Source: Deltaproteobacteria bacterium
GTDB lineage: Bacteria > Desulfobacterota > Desulfobulbia > Desulfobulbales > SURF-16
NCBI GenBank assembly: GCA_024277655.1
Contig: JAJRUT010000096.1
Location: 1 to 55,499 of the forward strand
DNA length: 55,499 nt
Reading direction: 5' to 3'
The position numbers and the translations under genes were made by a program. The notes below the pieces were generated by a model. The model did not search any database. It had not been told where the DNA came from and saw only the letters and a program-made list of their open reading frames with translations. Shown piece by piece: positions 1 through 8,178 of this stretch (its first letter is position 1; each line of letters starts with the position of its first letter).

Positions 1-838
1 CCACAGCAAGAGACTGGGAGCCAAATACCATGGCAAGAGCTGTGATGGGCTGTTTAAAGGCCGGAACAGTATCGACAAGGTTAGGTGCTTCACTGATATC
101 CCAATGTAGCAGGGTGCCGCCCTTGGTTCCTGCGTACAATTGCAACCCATCCTCGCTAATCGCCAGAGCTGTGATTGACTCAAAGTAGGCGGGAATAGTA
201 AAACTCTCCTCTGTTTCTTCCGCATCACCAAAGAGGGATTCTGCCACGGTTACGCGTTGAACAGAGAGGGTGTTGTCCTGGTGAAACAGAACACGAACAG
301 AACCGGGGGCATCTTCGTCTACGCTACCAACAAAGAAGGCCTTCCGCACGGCTGGCGCAACGCCCAGGAACTTAAACTGGGTAGAAATCTGGGGAACAAT
401 ACTTCGCACACCGTCTTTAGGAAAAAACGAACGAAAACCGATATGCACCACTGTCATCCCACCATCATCCCAAAGCAGACTATACTGGGGGCCACTGCGT
501 GAGGTGAAGATGATAGACGCGTCACGCCCTTCAGCAAGATCAAGGGGGGCAAATGTAGATTCACCGTGCAGAGGCTGAACTGCCAAAATACCGTGGGTCG
601 TAATGGTAACGACATTTTCCTGATAATCATCAAGACCAACTACCGCCAGATCATCCGTTATTTTTAGTGAATGCTTAACTGGTTCAGCAGTGGGAGACTT
701 AAAGAGGGGTAGGGAGACCTGGGCAATAAGAAAAAGAATAGCCACAACGCTGAAAATAACAGCAACACCACCAATGGTGATGATATAACTGGCAATCTTG
801 TCGTAGAGCTTATTACGTTTGAGGAGTTTTTTATTCAT
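1..838 (-). CDS. PstC-like phosphate ABC transporter permease with long N-terminal extension (partial, C-terminus outside window)
   Basis: Open from an ATG at 838 to the window edge (about 279 codons seen). The N-terminus is a basic stretch followed by one membrane segment (about residues 18-41), then a soluble region with repeat-like strands such as LLWDDGG and TGALQ-type turns typical of WD40-like folds, for example LYAGTKGGTLLHWDIS near the edge. PstC-type permeases of some proteobacteria carry a long extracytoplasmic insert between the first and second membrane segments, which fits. It lies downstream of pstS on the same strand with a gap of about 190 bp, so it is probably part of a pst operon. 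No permease signature is visible because the gene leaves the window, so the assignment rests on context and on the shape of the N-terminus. Confidence 0.6.
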   Translation of the reverse strand, partial: MNKKLLKRNKLYDKIASYIITIGGVAVIFSVVAILFLIAQVSLPLFKSPTAEPVKHSLKITDDLAVVGLDDYQENVVTITTHGILAVQPLHGESTFAPLDLAEGRDASIIFTSRSGPQYSLLWDDGGMTVVHIGFRSFFPKDGVRSIVPQISTQFKFLGVAPAVRKAFFVGSVDEDAPGSVRVLFHQDNTLSVQRVTVAESLFGDAEETEESFTIPAYFESITALAISEDGLQLYAGTKGGTLLHWDISEAPNLVDTVPAFKQPITALAMVFGSQSLAV

Positions 839-1031
839 TAAATTTCAGGATGTTTAGGCTATGGTGTTATCCCACCCGGCTTACCATAAAACCAGATGCA
901 AACGACCCAATTTAATCTAGATACGTAGAACACCATAAAGGCTGCAGGGGGCTTATTTTCAGGCACCATACCATACTTCTAAAACAGTGTCATGAAATCA
1001 GACCCCCCGAGCAACCTAAAGGGATAAAGGA

Positions 1032-2003
1032 TTATTTAAGCAGTCCAAGCTGCTTCTCAATAACCTTTGCAGGCAGAGGCAGATATCCATCCTTTACAAC
1101 AATCTCCTGCCCTTCCTTGGACAAAACAAACGTCAAGAATTCCCGGGTAAGGGTTGGCAAAGGCTTATTAGGCTCCTTAACAACATAGATGTACAGGGTC
1201 CGGGCAAGGGGATACTTACCATTTAAAACATTTTCATAATTAGGTGGATAGGCAGTACCACCTTGCTTCTTGGCCAGAGAAATAGCCTTTACACCAGAGG
1301 TACGGTAGCCAATACCGGAGTAACCAATACCGGAAATGTCTTCGGTAACACCCATAACCACAGAGGCAGAACCAGGCTGCTCCTTAACGGTATTCTTGTA
1401 ATCACCCTTAAACAATGCCTTCTTCTTGAAATAACCGTAGGTTCCAGAGGCAGAATTACGACCATAAATACTGATAGGGTTTTGGGCAAGTGTACCATGA
1501 ACGCCAGCCTGTCCCCAGGTTACGATGTTCTGGTGTCCACCCTTACGGGTCTTTGAGAAGATCGCATCAACTTCAGGAAGAGACATGGAATCAACGGGAT
1601 TATCCTTGTTTACATAAACGGCCAAAGAGTCAAGGGCCACACCAATACGGGTTGGTTTGAAACCATACTTCTTCTCAAATTTTTCCTCTTCAACCTTCTT
1701 CATCTTCCGGGACATAGGTCCAAGCTGAGAGGTTCCGGCAATAAGAGCAGGAGGAGCGGTGGAAGAACCCTTACCTTCAACCTGAATGCGAACATTAGGG
1801 TACTTCTTACGAAAAGATTCGGCCCAATAGGTCATCAGGTTATTCAAGGTATCAGAGCCAATGGAATCAAGATTACCAGAAACACCTGTTGTCTTGGCGT
1901 AATCTGGAGTTGCTGGATCAATCTCAACGCCAGCCTGGGCCTGTCCACCAACAAAAACACCTGCTGCCAACGCTGCCGTACACATAAATTTTGCAAATTT
2001 CAT
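1032..2003 (-). CDS. pstS: PstS-type phosphate-binding periplasmic protein
   Basis: 323 residues with a clear signal peptide (residues 1-24, cleavage near AQA-GV). The mature part starts with the family pattern GSDTLNNLMTYWAESF (phosphate/anion-binding SGSDT-like loop). It also contains a GRNSASGTYGYF segment, the second ligand-binding loop of PBP-like phosphate-binding proteins. It binds phosphate in the periplasm and delivers it to the PstCAB transporter. The start has a strong GAGGAG Shine-Dalgarno. The PstC-like gene follows downstream. A direct-repeat Pho-box candidate lies about 80-95 bp upstream of the start. The length is normal for the sulfate-reducer type of PstS. Confidence 0.88.
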   Translation of the reverse strand: MKFAKFMCTAALAAGVFVGGQAQAGVEIDPATPDYAKTTGVSGNLDSIGSDTLNNLMTYWAESFRKKYPNVRIQVEGKGSSTAPPALIAGTSQLGPMSRKMKKVEEEKFEKKYGFKPTRIGVALDSLAVYVNKDNPVDSMSLPEVDAIFSKTRKGGHQNIVTWGQAGVHGTLAQNPISIYGRNSASGTYGYFKKKALFKGDYKNTVKEQPGSASVVMGVTEDISGIGYSGIGYRTSGVKAISLAKKQGGTAYPPNYENVLNGKYPLARTLYIYVVKEPNKPLPTLTREFLTFVLSKEGQEIVVKDGYLPLPAKVIEKQLGLLK

Positions 2004-2081
2004 TACTTACTCCTCGTTAATTTTATAAAACCATAAGACTAAAGCATTTATTACGTATGGCGGGGATAATGCCAGAGCAAT

Positions 2082-2098
2082 GTTAAGATTATATTAAG
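2082..2098 (-). promoter_or_regulatory. Candidate Pho box upstream of pstS
   Basis: Read on the minus strand the site is CTTAATATAATCTTAAC. The two CTTAA half-sites start exactly 11 bases apart, the periodicity of PhoB/PhoP direct repeats. It sits 79-95 bases upstream of the pstS start in the divergent intergenic region. Family knowledge (PhoB-type regulators bind 11-bp direct repeats upstream of pst genes) supports the reading. No match to a lineage-specific consensus could be tested. Confidence 0.35.
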
Positions 2099-2167
2099 AA
2101 ATAGTGCAAAACCTGTTAATCTAAGTGTAATATCGATATTTCAAGCAGTTAAACATAGGGACAACCC

Positions 2168-2662
2168 ATGCCAAAGAAAGTAATCATAATCAGCCTGATC
2201 AGTATGACCCTTGCCGGGTTCTGGCTCCATTATTATTCAGATAAAGCCGTAATCAAGCGCGAACTTAGCATACTGGCCATGGCGATAAGCAAATCTCAAC
2301 AGGAAAACCCCATAGAGATGAGTCTGAACCTTGGCGACATAAAAAAGCGGCTGATCGACCCATGCCAGGTTGTTATCCCTGAAAAAAACTTCAACCAAAG
2401 CCTTACCTATGATCTTATCATGCGCTACCTCATCTATTACCGGCAACTCTACCTGACAATTGACCTGACCTTTACCAATGTCGTTATAAATTTACCAGAG
2501 AAAAAGAAAGCTGTTGTCCAGATAACAGTCCGCCTCCTGCGCCAACATAAAGAAAAAATAGCGGTTCAAGAGGAATTATACCCTGGGCAATTTATCCTCA
2601 AAAAGGAGGATAAGAAATGGCGCATCCAGGAAGTCACCCTGCCCCTGCTTTTAATTGAATAA
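2168..2662 (+). CDS. Hypothetical membrane-anchored protein
   Basis: 164 residues. An uncleaved membrane anchor or signal at residues 4-20 is followed by an all alpha+beta soluble part with a helical segment (around 28-60) and beta-rich C-terminal half ending in KKWRIQEVTLPLLL. The ending 'KWRIxEVxLP' and the size resemble NTF2-like periplasmic proteins, but no family is recognised with certainty. It is divergent from pstS, with the presumed promoters in the 164-bp gap. It may or may not be Pho-regulated. Base composition is like its neighbours. Confidence 0.6.
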   Translation: MPKKVIIISLISMTLAGFWLHYYSDKAVIKRELSILAMAISKSQQENPIEMSLNLGDIKKRLIDPCQVVIPEKNFNQSLTYDLIMRYLIYYRQLYLTIDLTFTNVVINLPEKKKAVVQITVRLLRQHKEKIAVQEELYPGQFILKKEDKKWRIQEVTLPLLLIE

Positions 2663-2823
2663 GGTGCTTTTTATTCTGGCCCGGCTTTTATGTACCGCCC
2701 CCCCACCTTTGCTTGACTTCTCCTACCTATTTACGCCATCCTTAAAAAGACAACGTTTGCAAGTAAACCCTCTTTTTTGACTCCAAAAGGGGATGACAAA
2801 TATTTCACCAGTGGAGGGAAGGT

Positions 2824-3870
2824 ATGATCTTCAAGATGTTTCCTGCCGCCGAACTAGAGGATCTCTTTGCTCTTCTAGCCGTCAACCGCATCATCGGCCC
2901 GATCAGCAAGGGGCTCAACAAGGATGGCCACGAGCTGTTTGATTTTGACCACGTTACCGATTTTTCCCACCTGAAAATTGCTTATACCCAAACCATCCAT
3001 TCAGCCAAAAAATTCTGCCTGCCCCACCACGAAGAAACCTCAACCTTCACCTTTACAGGCGATGACTGGCAAAAGGAGGTGGATTTCGGTGCCCACCAAC
3101 CCCTGGTGCTCTTTGGTCTTCACCCCTGTGACATCAACAGCTTAAACAAGCTGGACAAGGTGTTGATGGATTCCATCTACCCCAATCCGTTCTATGGAGC
3201 CAAGCGCCAGAATATGCTTATCATCGGCCACTCCTGCACCCCCCAACCCGCCTGCTTCTGTCAGTCCATGGGTACCGACACCGTACTTGCTGGCTGCGAT
3301 CTCTTCCTCACTCTCCTAGGGGATGATTATTTTGCCGAGGTACACTCCTCCAGGGCCTACCACCTGCTGGAACAGCTGGATTGCTGGGAACCCGGAGCCA
3401 AGGATCACGCCAGATTCCGTGCCTCAATTGAAAAGCGGAGCGACTCTTTTACAAACACGGTGGACACCTCAGATCTTACCAAAATTCTCGACATGGAATT
3501 TGCCTCTCAGGTATGGCAACAGTGGGGTGAGAGATGTCTGTCCTGTGGTACCTGCGCCCAGGTCTGCCCCACCTGCTACTGTTATGGTATTGAAGAGAAG
3601 GTGGATATGGATCTTAGCCGGGCTGTAAAAAACAAACAGCTCTACTCATGTAACCTCATCGATTTTGCCGAGGTGGCTGGCGGGCATAATTTCAGACCGG
3701 AATCCCACACCCGGTTAAAATACCGCTACTACCATAAACATCGAGGCTTTGTGGAGGCCTTTGAAGAGGCGCTGTGTACCGGATGTGGTCGTTGCGGCAC
3801 CAGTTGTCTAGCTGGCATCACCGTCCCGGAAGTTATAGCCTCAGTGCGAGGAGGATCCCATGACGCATAA
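2824..3870 (+). CDS. hydB: [NiFe] hydrogenase (group 3b type) beta subunit, 4Fe-4S protein
   Basis: 348 residues. The second half holds two ferredoxin-type cluster motifs: C238-C241-C244-C248 (CLSCGTCAQVC, with another Cys at 251) and C318-C321-C324-C328 (CTGCGRCGTSC). The N-terminal half, with HPCDINSLNKLD and CFCQSMGTD, is typical of the sulfhydrogenase/HydB beta subunit (DUF2219-like 4Fe-4S dicluster proteins). The subunit passes electrons between the hydrogenase module and the flavin subunit. The start has GGAGGGAAGGT just upstream. Its 3' end overlaps the next gene by 11 bases, showing translational coupling. Identification rests on the complete beta-gamma-delta-alpha gene order. Confidence 0.85.
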   Translation: MIFKMFPAAELEDLFALLAVNRIIGPISKGLNKDGHELFDFDHVTDFSHLKIAYTQTIHSAKKFCLPHHEETSTFTFTGDDWQKEVDFGAHQPLVLFGLHPCDINSLNKLDKVLMDSIYPNPFYGAKRQNMLIIGHSCTPQPACFCQSMGTDTVLAGCDLFLTLLGDDYFAEVHSSRAYHLLEQLDCWEPGAKDHARFRASIEKRSDSFTNTVDTSDLTKILDMEFASQVWQQWGERCLSCGTCAQVCPTCYCYGIEEKVDMDLSRAVKNKQLYSCNLIDFAEVAGGHNFRPESHTRLKYRYYHKHRGFVEAFEEALCTGCGRCGTSCLAGITVPEVIASVRGGSHDA

Positions 3871-4768
3871 ACTGACCACAAAGAGTATCAGCTCAAAGAA
3901 GGGGTACACCGCAAAAGAGCAGGATATCGCCTTTTTTGAATACAGCCACAAGGCGGAAATCACCAACATCTACCCCCTTACCGCAAACGAAAAACTGTAT
4001 CAGGTTCAGATTATCGACCCAGACGACCGCGCCGCCTTCTCCTTCAAACCCGGTCAGTTTGTTATGCTTGAACTACCCGGTATCGGTGAGGCCCCCTTCT
4101 CCATCTCATCCTCCCCCACCCGACATGGTGCTCTGGAATTGTGTATCCGCGCCGCCGGGAATATGACAAATTTTCTGGATCGCACCAGTCGTGGCACCAA
4201 GGTAGGGATCAGTGGCCCCTTTGGCACCAGTTTTCCGGTGGAGGATATGGAGGGGGATGATATTCTTCTCCTTGCCGGAGGCCTTGGCATTGTGCCGTTG
4301 CGGGCCCCCATTATGTCGGTGCTGGAAAACCGCAGTCGTTACGGGCGGGTGGACATTATCTACGGGGCGAAAACACCTTCTGACCTCCTGTTTAAATATC
4401 AATATGAAATGTGGAAGCAGTTTGACATCAACCTCGATATCATAGTCGACAAGGGTGATTCCGAGTGGACAGGGCCGGTGGGTATGATCACCGAGATTAT
4501 AAAGCGGAGGGTCGCTGAGGCAAGTGGTGATGATTTCAAACATCGCACCTCAGCCATTGTCTGCGGGCCACCGGTGATGTTTAACTTCGTCTGCGAAATC
4601 CTCAACCACACGGGACTGCCAATGGAAAAAATGTTTGTATCCCTTGAACGGCGGATGCACTGTGGCCGGGGCAAGTGCTGCCGGTGCAACATCGGCTCAA
4701 CCTACACCTGCCTCAAAGGCCCGGTCTTTGACTACTGGTCGGTTTTAAATCTTCAGGAAGCCATTTAA
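3860..4768 (+). CDS. hydG: [NiFe] hydrogenase (group 3b type) gamma subunit, FAD/NAD(P)-binding
   Basis: 302 residues. An N-terminal FAD-binding barrel (KPGQFVMLELPG, then PFSISSSP, the RxYS-like flavin motif) is followed by an NAD(P)-binding Rossmann domain (LLAGGLGIVPLRAPI and a VCGPPVMFNF motif). A C-terminal 2Fe-2S site has Cys at about 268, 273, 276 and 284. This is the layout of dihydroorotate-dehydrogenase electron-transfer subunits and of the gamma subunit of sulfhydrogenases. It should link H2 oxidation or production to NAD(P)(H) in the cytoplasm. The start overlaps hydB by 11 bases. A gap of about 130 bases follows before the delta subunit. Confidence 0.87.
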   Translation: MTHKLTTKSISSKKGYTAKEQDIAFFEYSHKAEITNIYPLTANEKLYQVQIIDPDDRAAFSFKPGQFVMLELPGIGEAPFSISSSPTRHGALELCIRAAGNMTNFLDRTSRGTKVGISGPFGTSFPVEDMEGDDILLLAGGLGIVPLRAPIMSVLENRSRYGRVDIIYGAKTPSDLLFKYQYEMWKQFDINLDIIVDKGDSEWTGPVGMITEIIKRRVAEASGDDFKHRTSAIVCGPPVMFNFVCEILNHTGLPMEKMFVSLERRMHCGRGKCCRCNIGSTYTCLKGPVFDYWSVLNLQEAI

Positions 4769-4901
4769 TGCCTTCCAACCAAACAATCGCTATGAAAAAC
4801 AAAAAATCGGATAAATCCTTTTGTAACTACAAGGTTGTAATTACCTCAAAGGCACTTATCCAATCCTGCATTTTTACTTTAGTGGCTTGAGGAGGGGAAC
4901 C

Positions 4902-5696
4902 ATGACGACAAAACAAACATTTCTCGGTGTTAATGTCCCTAAACCACGGGTGGCCTTCTTTGAGCTTAGCTCCTGCGAGGGATGCCAACTGCAAATACTC
5001 AATAACGAAGCGACCCTACTGGATTTTCTGTCCATGGTGGAAATCGTTACCTTCAGGGAGGGTATGACTGAAAAGAGTGATGAGTACGACGTGGCCTTTG
5101 TGGAGGGGTGCATCACCCGCAAGGATGAAGAACAGCGCCTGCTTACCATCCGCAAAAATGCCGGCCTGGTGGTGGCCCTTGGCTCCTGCGCCTGCTTTGG
5201 CGGCGTGAATCAGCTCAAGAATCGCTTTAACGATCTCAACTGGGTGAAAAAAGAGGTGTACGGCGACCACCCCATCGACACCCAGGAGGCCAAACCAATC
5301 AGCACCCTGATTGATGTTGACCTGGAGATATACGGTTGCCCTATTAAAAAGGAAGAGGTGGAGGATATTGTTGTAAACCTCATTCTCGGCAAATCCATCG
5401 ATCACCCCAAGTATCCAGTGTGCATGGAGTGCAAGGCCAAGTCGAATATCTGTTTATTTGACCTAGGCGAGCCCTGCCTTGGCCCCATTACCAGGGCTGG
5501 ATGTGATGCCTGGTGCCCATCCAGTCGCTTGGGCTGTTGGGGATGCCGGGGACCAGCACCCGAGGCCAATATCAAGCAGCTTCTGCACATCTGCAACGAG
5601 CGGGAAATCCCTATGGAAAGGGTGATGGATCGCTTGGAATGCTTTGGCGGTTTCAGTGAGTCTATTGAACAACTACGCCGCACGGAGGGGCGTTAA
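4902..5696 (+). CDS. hydD: [NiFe] hydrogenase (group 3b type) small (delta) subunit
   Basis: 264 residues from the ATG at 4902, chosen because GGAGGGGAACC lies directly before it. An upstream in-frame TTG would overlap that site. The proximal-cluster pattern is present: SSCEGCQ near the N-terminus, then EGCITR, GSCACFGG and GCPIKKEE. A Cys-rich C-terminal region (CMECKAK..C..GEPCLG..CDAWCPSSRLGCWGCRG) provides the additional clusters. There is no Tat signal peptide, as expected for a cytoplasmic group 3 enzyme. It transfers electrons from the NiFe site to the beta and gamma subunits. The gene ends 3 bases before the large-subunit start. Confidence 0.88.
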   Translation: MTTKQTFLGVNVPKPRVAFFELSSCEGCQLQILNNEATLLDFLSMVEIVTFREGMTEKSDEYDVAFVEGCITRKDEEQRLLTIRKNAGLVVALGSCACFGGVNQLKNRFNDLNWVKKEVYGDHPIDTQEAKPISTLIDVDLEIYGCPIKKEEVEDIVVNLILGKSIDHPKYPVCMECKAKSNICLFDLGEPCLGPITRAGCDAWCPSSRLGCWGCRGPAPEANIKQLLHICNEREIPMERVMDRLECFGGFSESIEQLRRTEGR

Positions 5697-5699
5697 GCG

Positions 5700-6974
5700 A
5701 TGAAATTATCCTGTGATATAGATGTCAAACATCTCACCCGGGTTGAAGGCCACGGTAATATCAAGATTACGATCAAAAATGGCAAGGTGCAGGAGGCACG
5801 CTGGGAGGTGGTAGAGACCCCGCGTTTTTTCGAGGCCATGCTGGTGGGCAAGAACTTTGAGAACGCCCCTTACATCTGTGGACGCATCTGCGGCATCTGC
5901 TCCATCGGTCACACCCTGGCCGCCATCCGCACGGTTGAAAACGGCTTTGGTATGAAGCCAAGCGCCCAAACCGCCAAACTGCGCCTGCTGTTAAAACACA
6001 TGGAGACCCTGCAATCCCATATCCTCCACGTCTATTTTCTTGCCGCCCCGGACTTTTTGGGGGTTGGCTCTGTCCTGCCCCTGGTTAAAAGCCATCCGGA
6101 TGTGGTGCAGCGGGCCCTGCGCCTAAAACTGCTGGCCAACGATATCTGTGATGAGGTGGGTGGCCGGAGAATGCACCCGACCCGTACCGTGGTGGGGGGC
6201 TTTACCATGCTGCCGGATAAATACGCCCTTGGCCAGTTTAAATCCCGACTCAAAAACTGCCTTGGCGACCTTGTTGCCTCGGCTGAACTCTTTAAGACCT
6301 TTGTTTTCCCGGAGTTTGAGCGGGAGACAGAGTTTGTCGCCTTAAAAGGGGAGGGAGACTACCCATTTATCGACGGTGACCTTATCTCCACCGATGGCAT
6401 CTGCAAGGCCGAGTATGATTATCTAACCATGACCAATGAGTATATGGATGAATATTCCACCTCAAAATTGAGTAAACTCAGCCGGAAATCATTTGCGGTG
6501 GGCGCTCTGGCCCGGTTTAACAACAACTATGATTTTCTGGAACAGACGGCAAAGGATATCGCCGAAATGCTGGATCTGCGGCCTGTGAACCATAACCCCT
6601 TTATGAACAATGTCGCCCAGGTGGTGGAATGTGTCCATGTGGTGCTGGACTCCATCCGTCTTATTGACGAACTCCTCGGCACTGAATATGGCCCAGAACG
6701 CCAGGAGGTTACCCCAAAGGCCGGACTTGGAGTGGGGGCGGTGGAAGTACCCAGAGGTATTCTCTATCACTGCCTGGAATTTGATGCAGAAGGGCGTATA
6801 AAAAGAGCCGATTGCGTGATTCCCACCAGCCAGAACCACGCCAACATCTTCCACGATATTGAAGATCTGGCCCGGTTTTGTGTGGAGCAGGGCAAAACCG
6901 ATAAGGAAACCGAGCTTCTGGCCGAAATGCTGGTGCGGGCCTATGATCCGTGTATTTCCTGCTCGGTGCATTAA
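5700..6974 (+). CDS. hydA: [NiFe] hydrogenase (group 3b type) large (alpha) subunit, without C-terminal extension
   Basis: 424 residues. The N-terminal metal motif is RICGIC (C64 and C67, preceded by C60). The C-terminal motif DPCISCSVH (C418, C421) supplies the other Ni-Fe ligands. RVEGHG near residue 15 is the usual large-subunit signature. Together with the upstream genes this is a bidirectional cytoplasmic NAD(P)-linked hydrogenase or sulfhydrogenase. The reading frame stops (TAA) immediately after the motif's last His. Most NiFe large subunits have a short tail there that a maturation protease removes, so this enzyme appears to lack it. No hyp or protease gene lies in the window. Confidence 0.9.
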   Translation: MKLSCDIDVKHLTRVEGHGNIKITIKNGKVQEARWEVVETPRFFEAMLVGKNFENAPYICGRICGICSIGHTLAAIRTVENGFGMKPSAQTAKLRLLLKHMETLQSHILHVYFLAAPDFLGVGSVLPLVKSHPDVVQRALRLKLLANDICDEVGGRRMHPTRTVVGGFTMLPDKYALGQFKSRLKNCLGDLVASAELFKTFVFPEFERETEFVALKGEGDYPFIDGDLISTDGICKAEYDYLTMTNEYMDEYSTSKLSKLSRKSFAVGALARFNNNYDFLEQTAKDIAEMLDLRPVNHNPFMNNVAQVVECVHVVLDSIRLIDELLGTEYGPERQEVTPKAGLGVGAVEVPRGILYHCLEFDAEGRIKRADCVIPTSQNHANIFHDIEDLARFCVEQGKTDKETELLAEMLVRAYDPCISCSVH

Positions 6975-7136
6975 CAACTTAAGCCTTCCGTGGTGATCGG
7001 GAAAGGTATCAGGGGCCGATAGAGTTGTTGACAATAGAAGGGCAAAACCACCATTATCTCTCCCTGAGGGGGATTCTGTTCAGTGGTATCCGGCAACAAC
7101 CTGGTATTACTGATTTATTTTACCCCTGGAGATATA

Positions 7137-7565
7137 ATGAAAACCATCCTTGTTTTATTAAGTGTCCTGCTGCTCACCATTCCAGCCTATGGCAAAAACA
7201 ACAAACATCAGAATCAACACAAAAACAAACACCATCAAGGGTCAGGCGAGAAAGACCTGAAGAAAAGCAATAAACATAGTCAGGATCATTCCCACGACCA
7301 ACAAAAGAAAGTAGCCCGAGGAGGTGACCTCCCTCCGGGTTGGCAAAAAAAGATGCGCAAGGGGCACAGGGTGGGTGACGACCTCTATCAACACATGCGC
7401 ACCGTTGACCGTGACACCCTGCGTCTCCTGCCTCCACTCCGCCATGGCGAATATTATAAGTCCATTGAAAACAATATTATTAAACTCAAGGAAAATAGCC
7501 GGGAAATTTTAGAAGTCATCAAGAAAAACTCCCTACGTCCTCCACCGCAACCGCCTTTTTTTTAA
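7137..7565 (+). CDS. Small secreted His-rich protein, RcnB/CigR-like
   Basis: 142 residues from the ATG at 7137, chosen because it gives a clean signal peptide (residues 1-19, ending AYG) and has a GGAG just upstream. The signal is followed by a Lys/His-rich low-complexity stretch (about ten His within 40 residues). Then comes a conserved-looking tail: LPPGWQKKM near residue 64, LLPPL and a REILEVI segment near the C-terminus. That tail resembles RcnB/CigR periplasmic proteins. The His-rich part could bind metal, which is suggestive next to a nickel enzyme, but this is inference. It runs on the strand of the hydrogenase operon but is 162 bases away. Confidence 0.6.
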   Translation: MKTILVLLSVLLLTIPAYGKNNKHQNQHKNKHHQGSGEKDLKKSNKHSQDHSHDQQKKVARGGDLPPGWQKKMRKGHRVGDDLYQHMRTVDRDTLRLLPPLRHGEYYKSIENNIIKLKENSREILEVIKKNSLRPPPQPPFF

Positions 7566-7577
7566 AGCCACCCGGTA

Positions 7578-7604
7578 TCAAGGGATACATGATGTATCCC
7601 TTGA
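7578..7604. terminator. Bidirectional hairpin between convergent genes
   Basis: A perfect 13-bp inverted repeat (TCAAGGGATACAT / ATGTATCCCTTGA) has a single central base. It lies 13 bases after the stop of the gene ending at 7565 and 24 bases from the stop of the convergent gene at 7628. There is no long T-tract, so termination is probable but not certain. Confidence 0.55.
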
Positions 7605-7627
7605 CCTACTCCAAGGCAGTGTCCATT

Positions 7628-8101
7628 TCAAAAATTACACTCATCCCTGCCGTTATAGCCATAATACACATACTCTTTTTCACGGTGATGCCCCCGTGAA
7701 TTCCTTTTATATTGACCAGACCCCAACTCTACCTGGCGCACCCCCCTCTGAGCCCTGGCTAAAATCCTGCTAGCCTTGCGCAGGTTCCCCCGCTCAACCG
7801 CCTCCGCTGCCTGCAGGATAATATAGCGCAACTTGTGAACACCTGTCCCTCTGTTATCTTCATGCCTGACCTGGCGCTGATCTCGATACTCCACCTTTAT
7901 TCTAGCCCCGGCTAATAAAAGACCAAGATCAAAGGGAGGTGGTGGCAGAAGCATGACCTGTTGCCCCTTCTCCCTCTTATGGCGCTCCCCGCCGAAACTT
8001 TCGCCAGGACTGGTCACCTGCAACAACACCACAGTAATCACCATAAACACAGCAAACTGAAAACCGAAAACCCGCCTAACTGGCTGTGAATAAATATCCA
8101 T
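7628..8101 (-). CDS. Hypothetical membrane-anchored or secreted protein
   Basis: 157 residues from the ATG at 8101, preceded by GGGAGG seven bases upstream. The longer frame back to 8185 would overlap an inverted repeat and lacks a ribosome site. A hydrophobic segment at about residues 14-31 acts as anchor or signal. After it come a LLPPPPFDLGLLLAGARIKV patch and a basic helix-rich C-terminus with ILQAAEAVERGNLRKASRILARAQ. That part is predicted to be helical. No known family is recognised. It lies downstream of, and probably co-transcribed with, the 71-residue secreted protein at 8179. Confidence 0.5.
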   Translation of the reverse strand: MDIYSQPVRRVFGFQFAVFMVITVVLLQVTSPGESFGGERHKREKGQQVMLLPPPPFDLGLLLAGARIKVEYRDQRQVRHEDNRGTGVHKLRYIILQAAEAVERGNLRKASRILARAQRGVRQVELGSGQYKRNSRGHHREKEYVYYGYNGRDECNF

Positions 8102-8126
8102 AACACCACCTCCCTTATCGTCTCCG

Positions 8127-8162
8127 AGAAGTTGAGTCGTTAAAGTCAACGACTCAACTTCT
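8127..8162 (-). promoter_or_regulatory. Long perfect inverted repeat between two small genes
   Basis: A perfect 15-bp stem (8127-8141 with 8148-8162, core GAAGTTGAGTCGTT) has a 6-base loop. It falls between the stop of the gene ending at 8179 and the ribosome site of the gene starting at 8101. No T-tract follows on the minus strand, so it may be an mRNA-stabilising or attenuating hairpin rather than a simple terminator. Confidence 0.5.
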
Positions 8163-8178
8163 TCATTCTCAACATCCC

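Noticed and set aside
2237-2446. Minus-strand 69-residue frame inside the 2168-2662 gene
   Set aside because: Shadow of a frame with a credible start, membrane anchor and normal composition.
4768-4890. 39-codon frame after the gamma subunit (TAATG-type overlap)
   Set aside because: Start overlaps the stop of the upstream gene, but the sequence has no recognisable domain and lies in the gap before the delta subunit.
6489-7034. 181-residue open frame antisense to the hydrogenase large subunit
   Set aside because: It lies fully opposite the conserved hydA frame, has no ribosome site and its composition mirrors the opposite strand.
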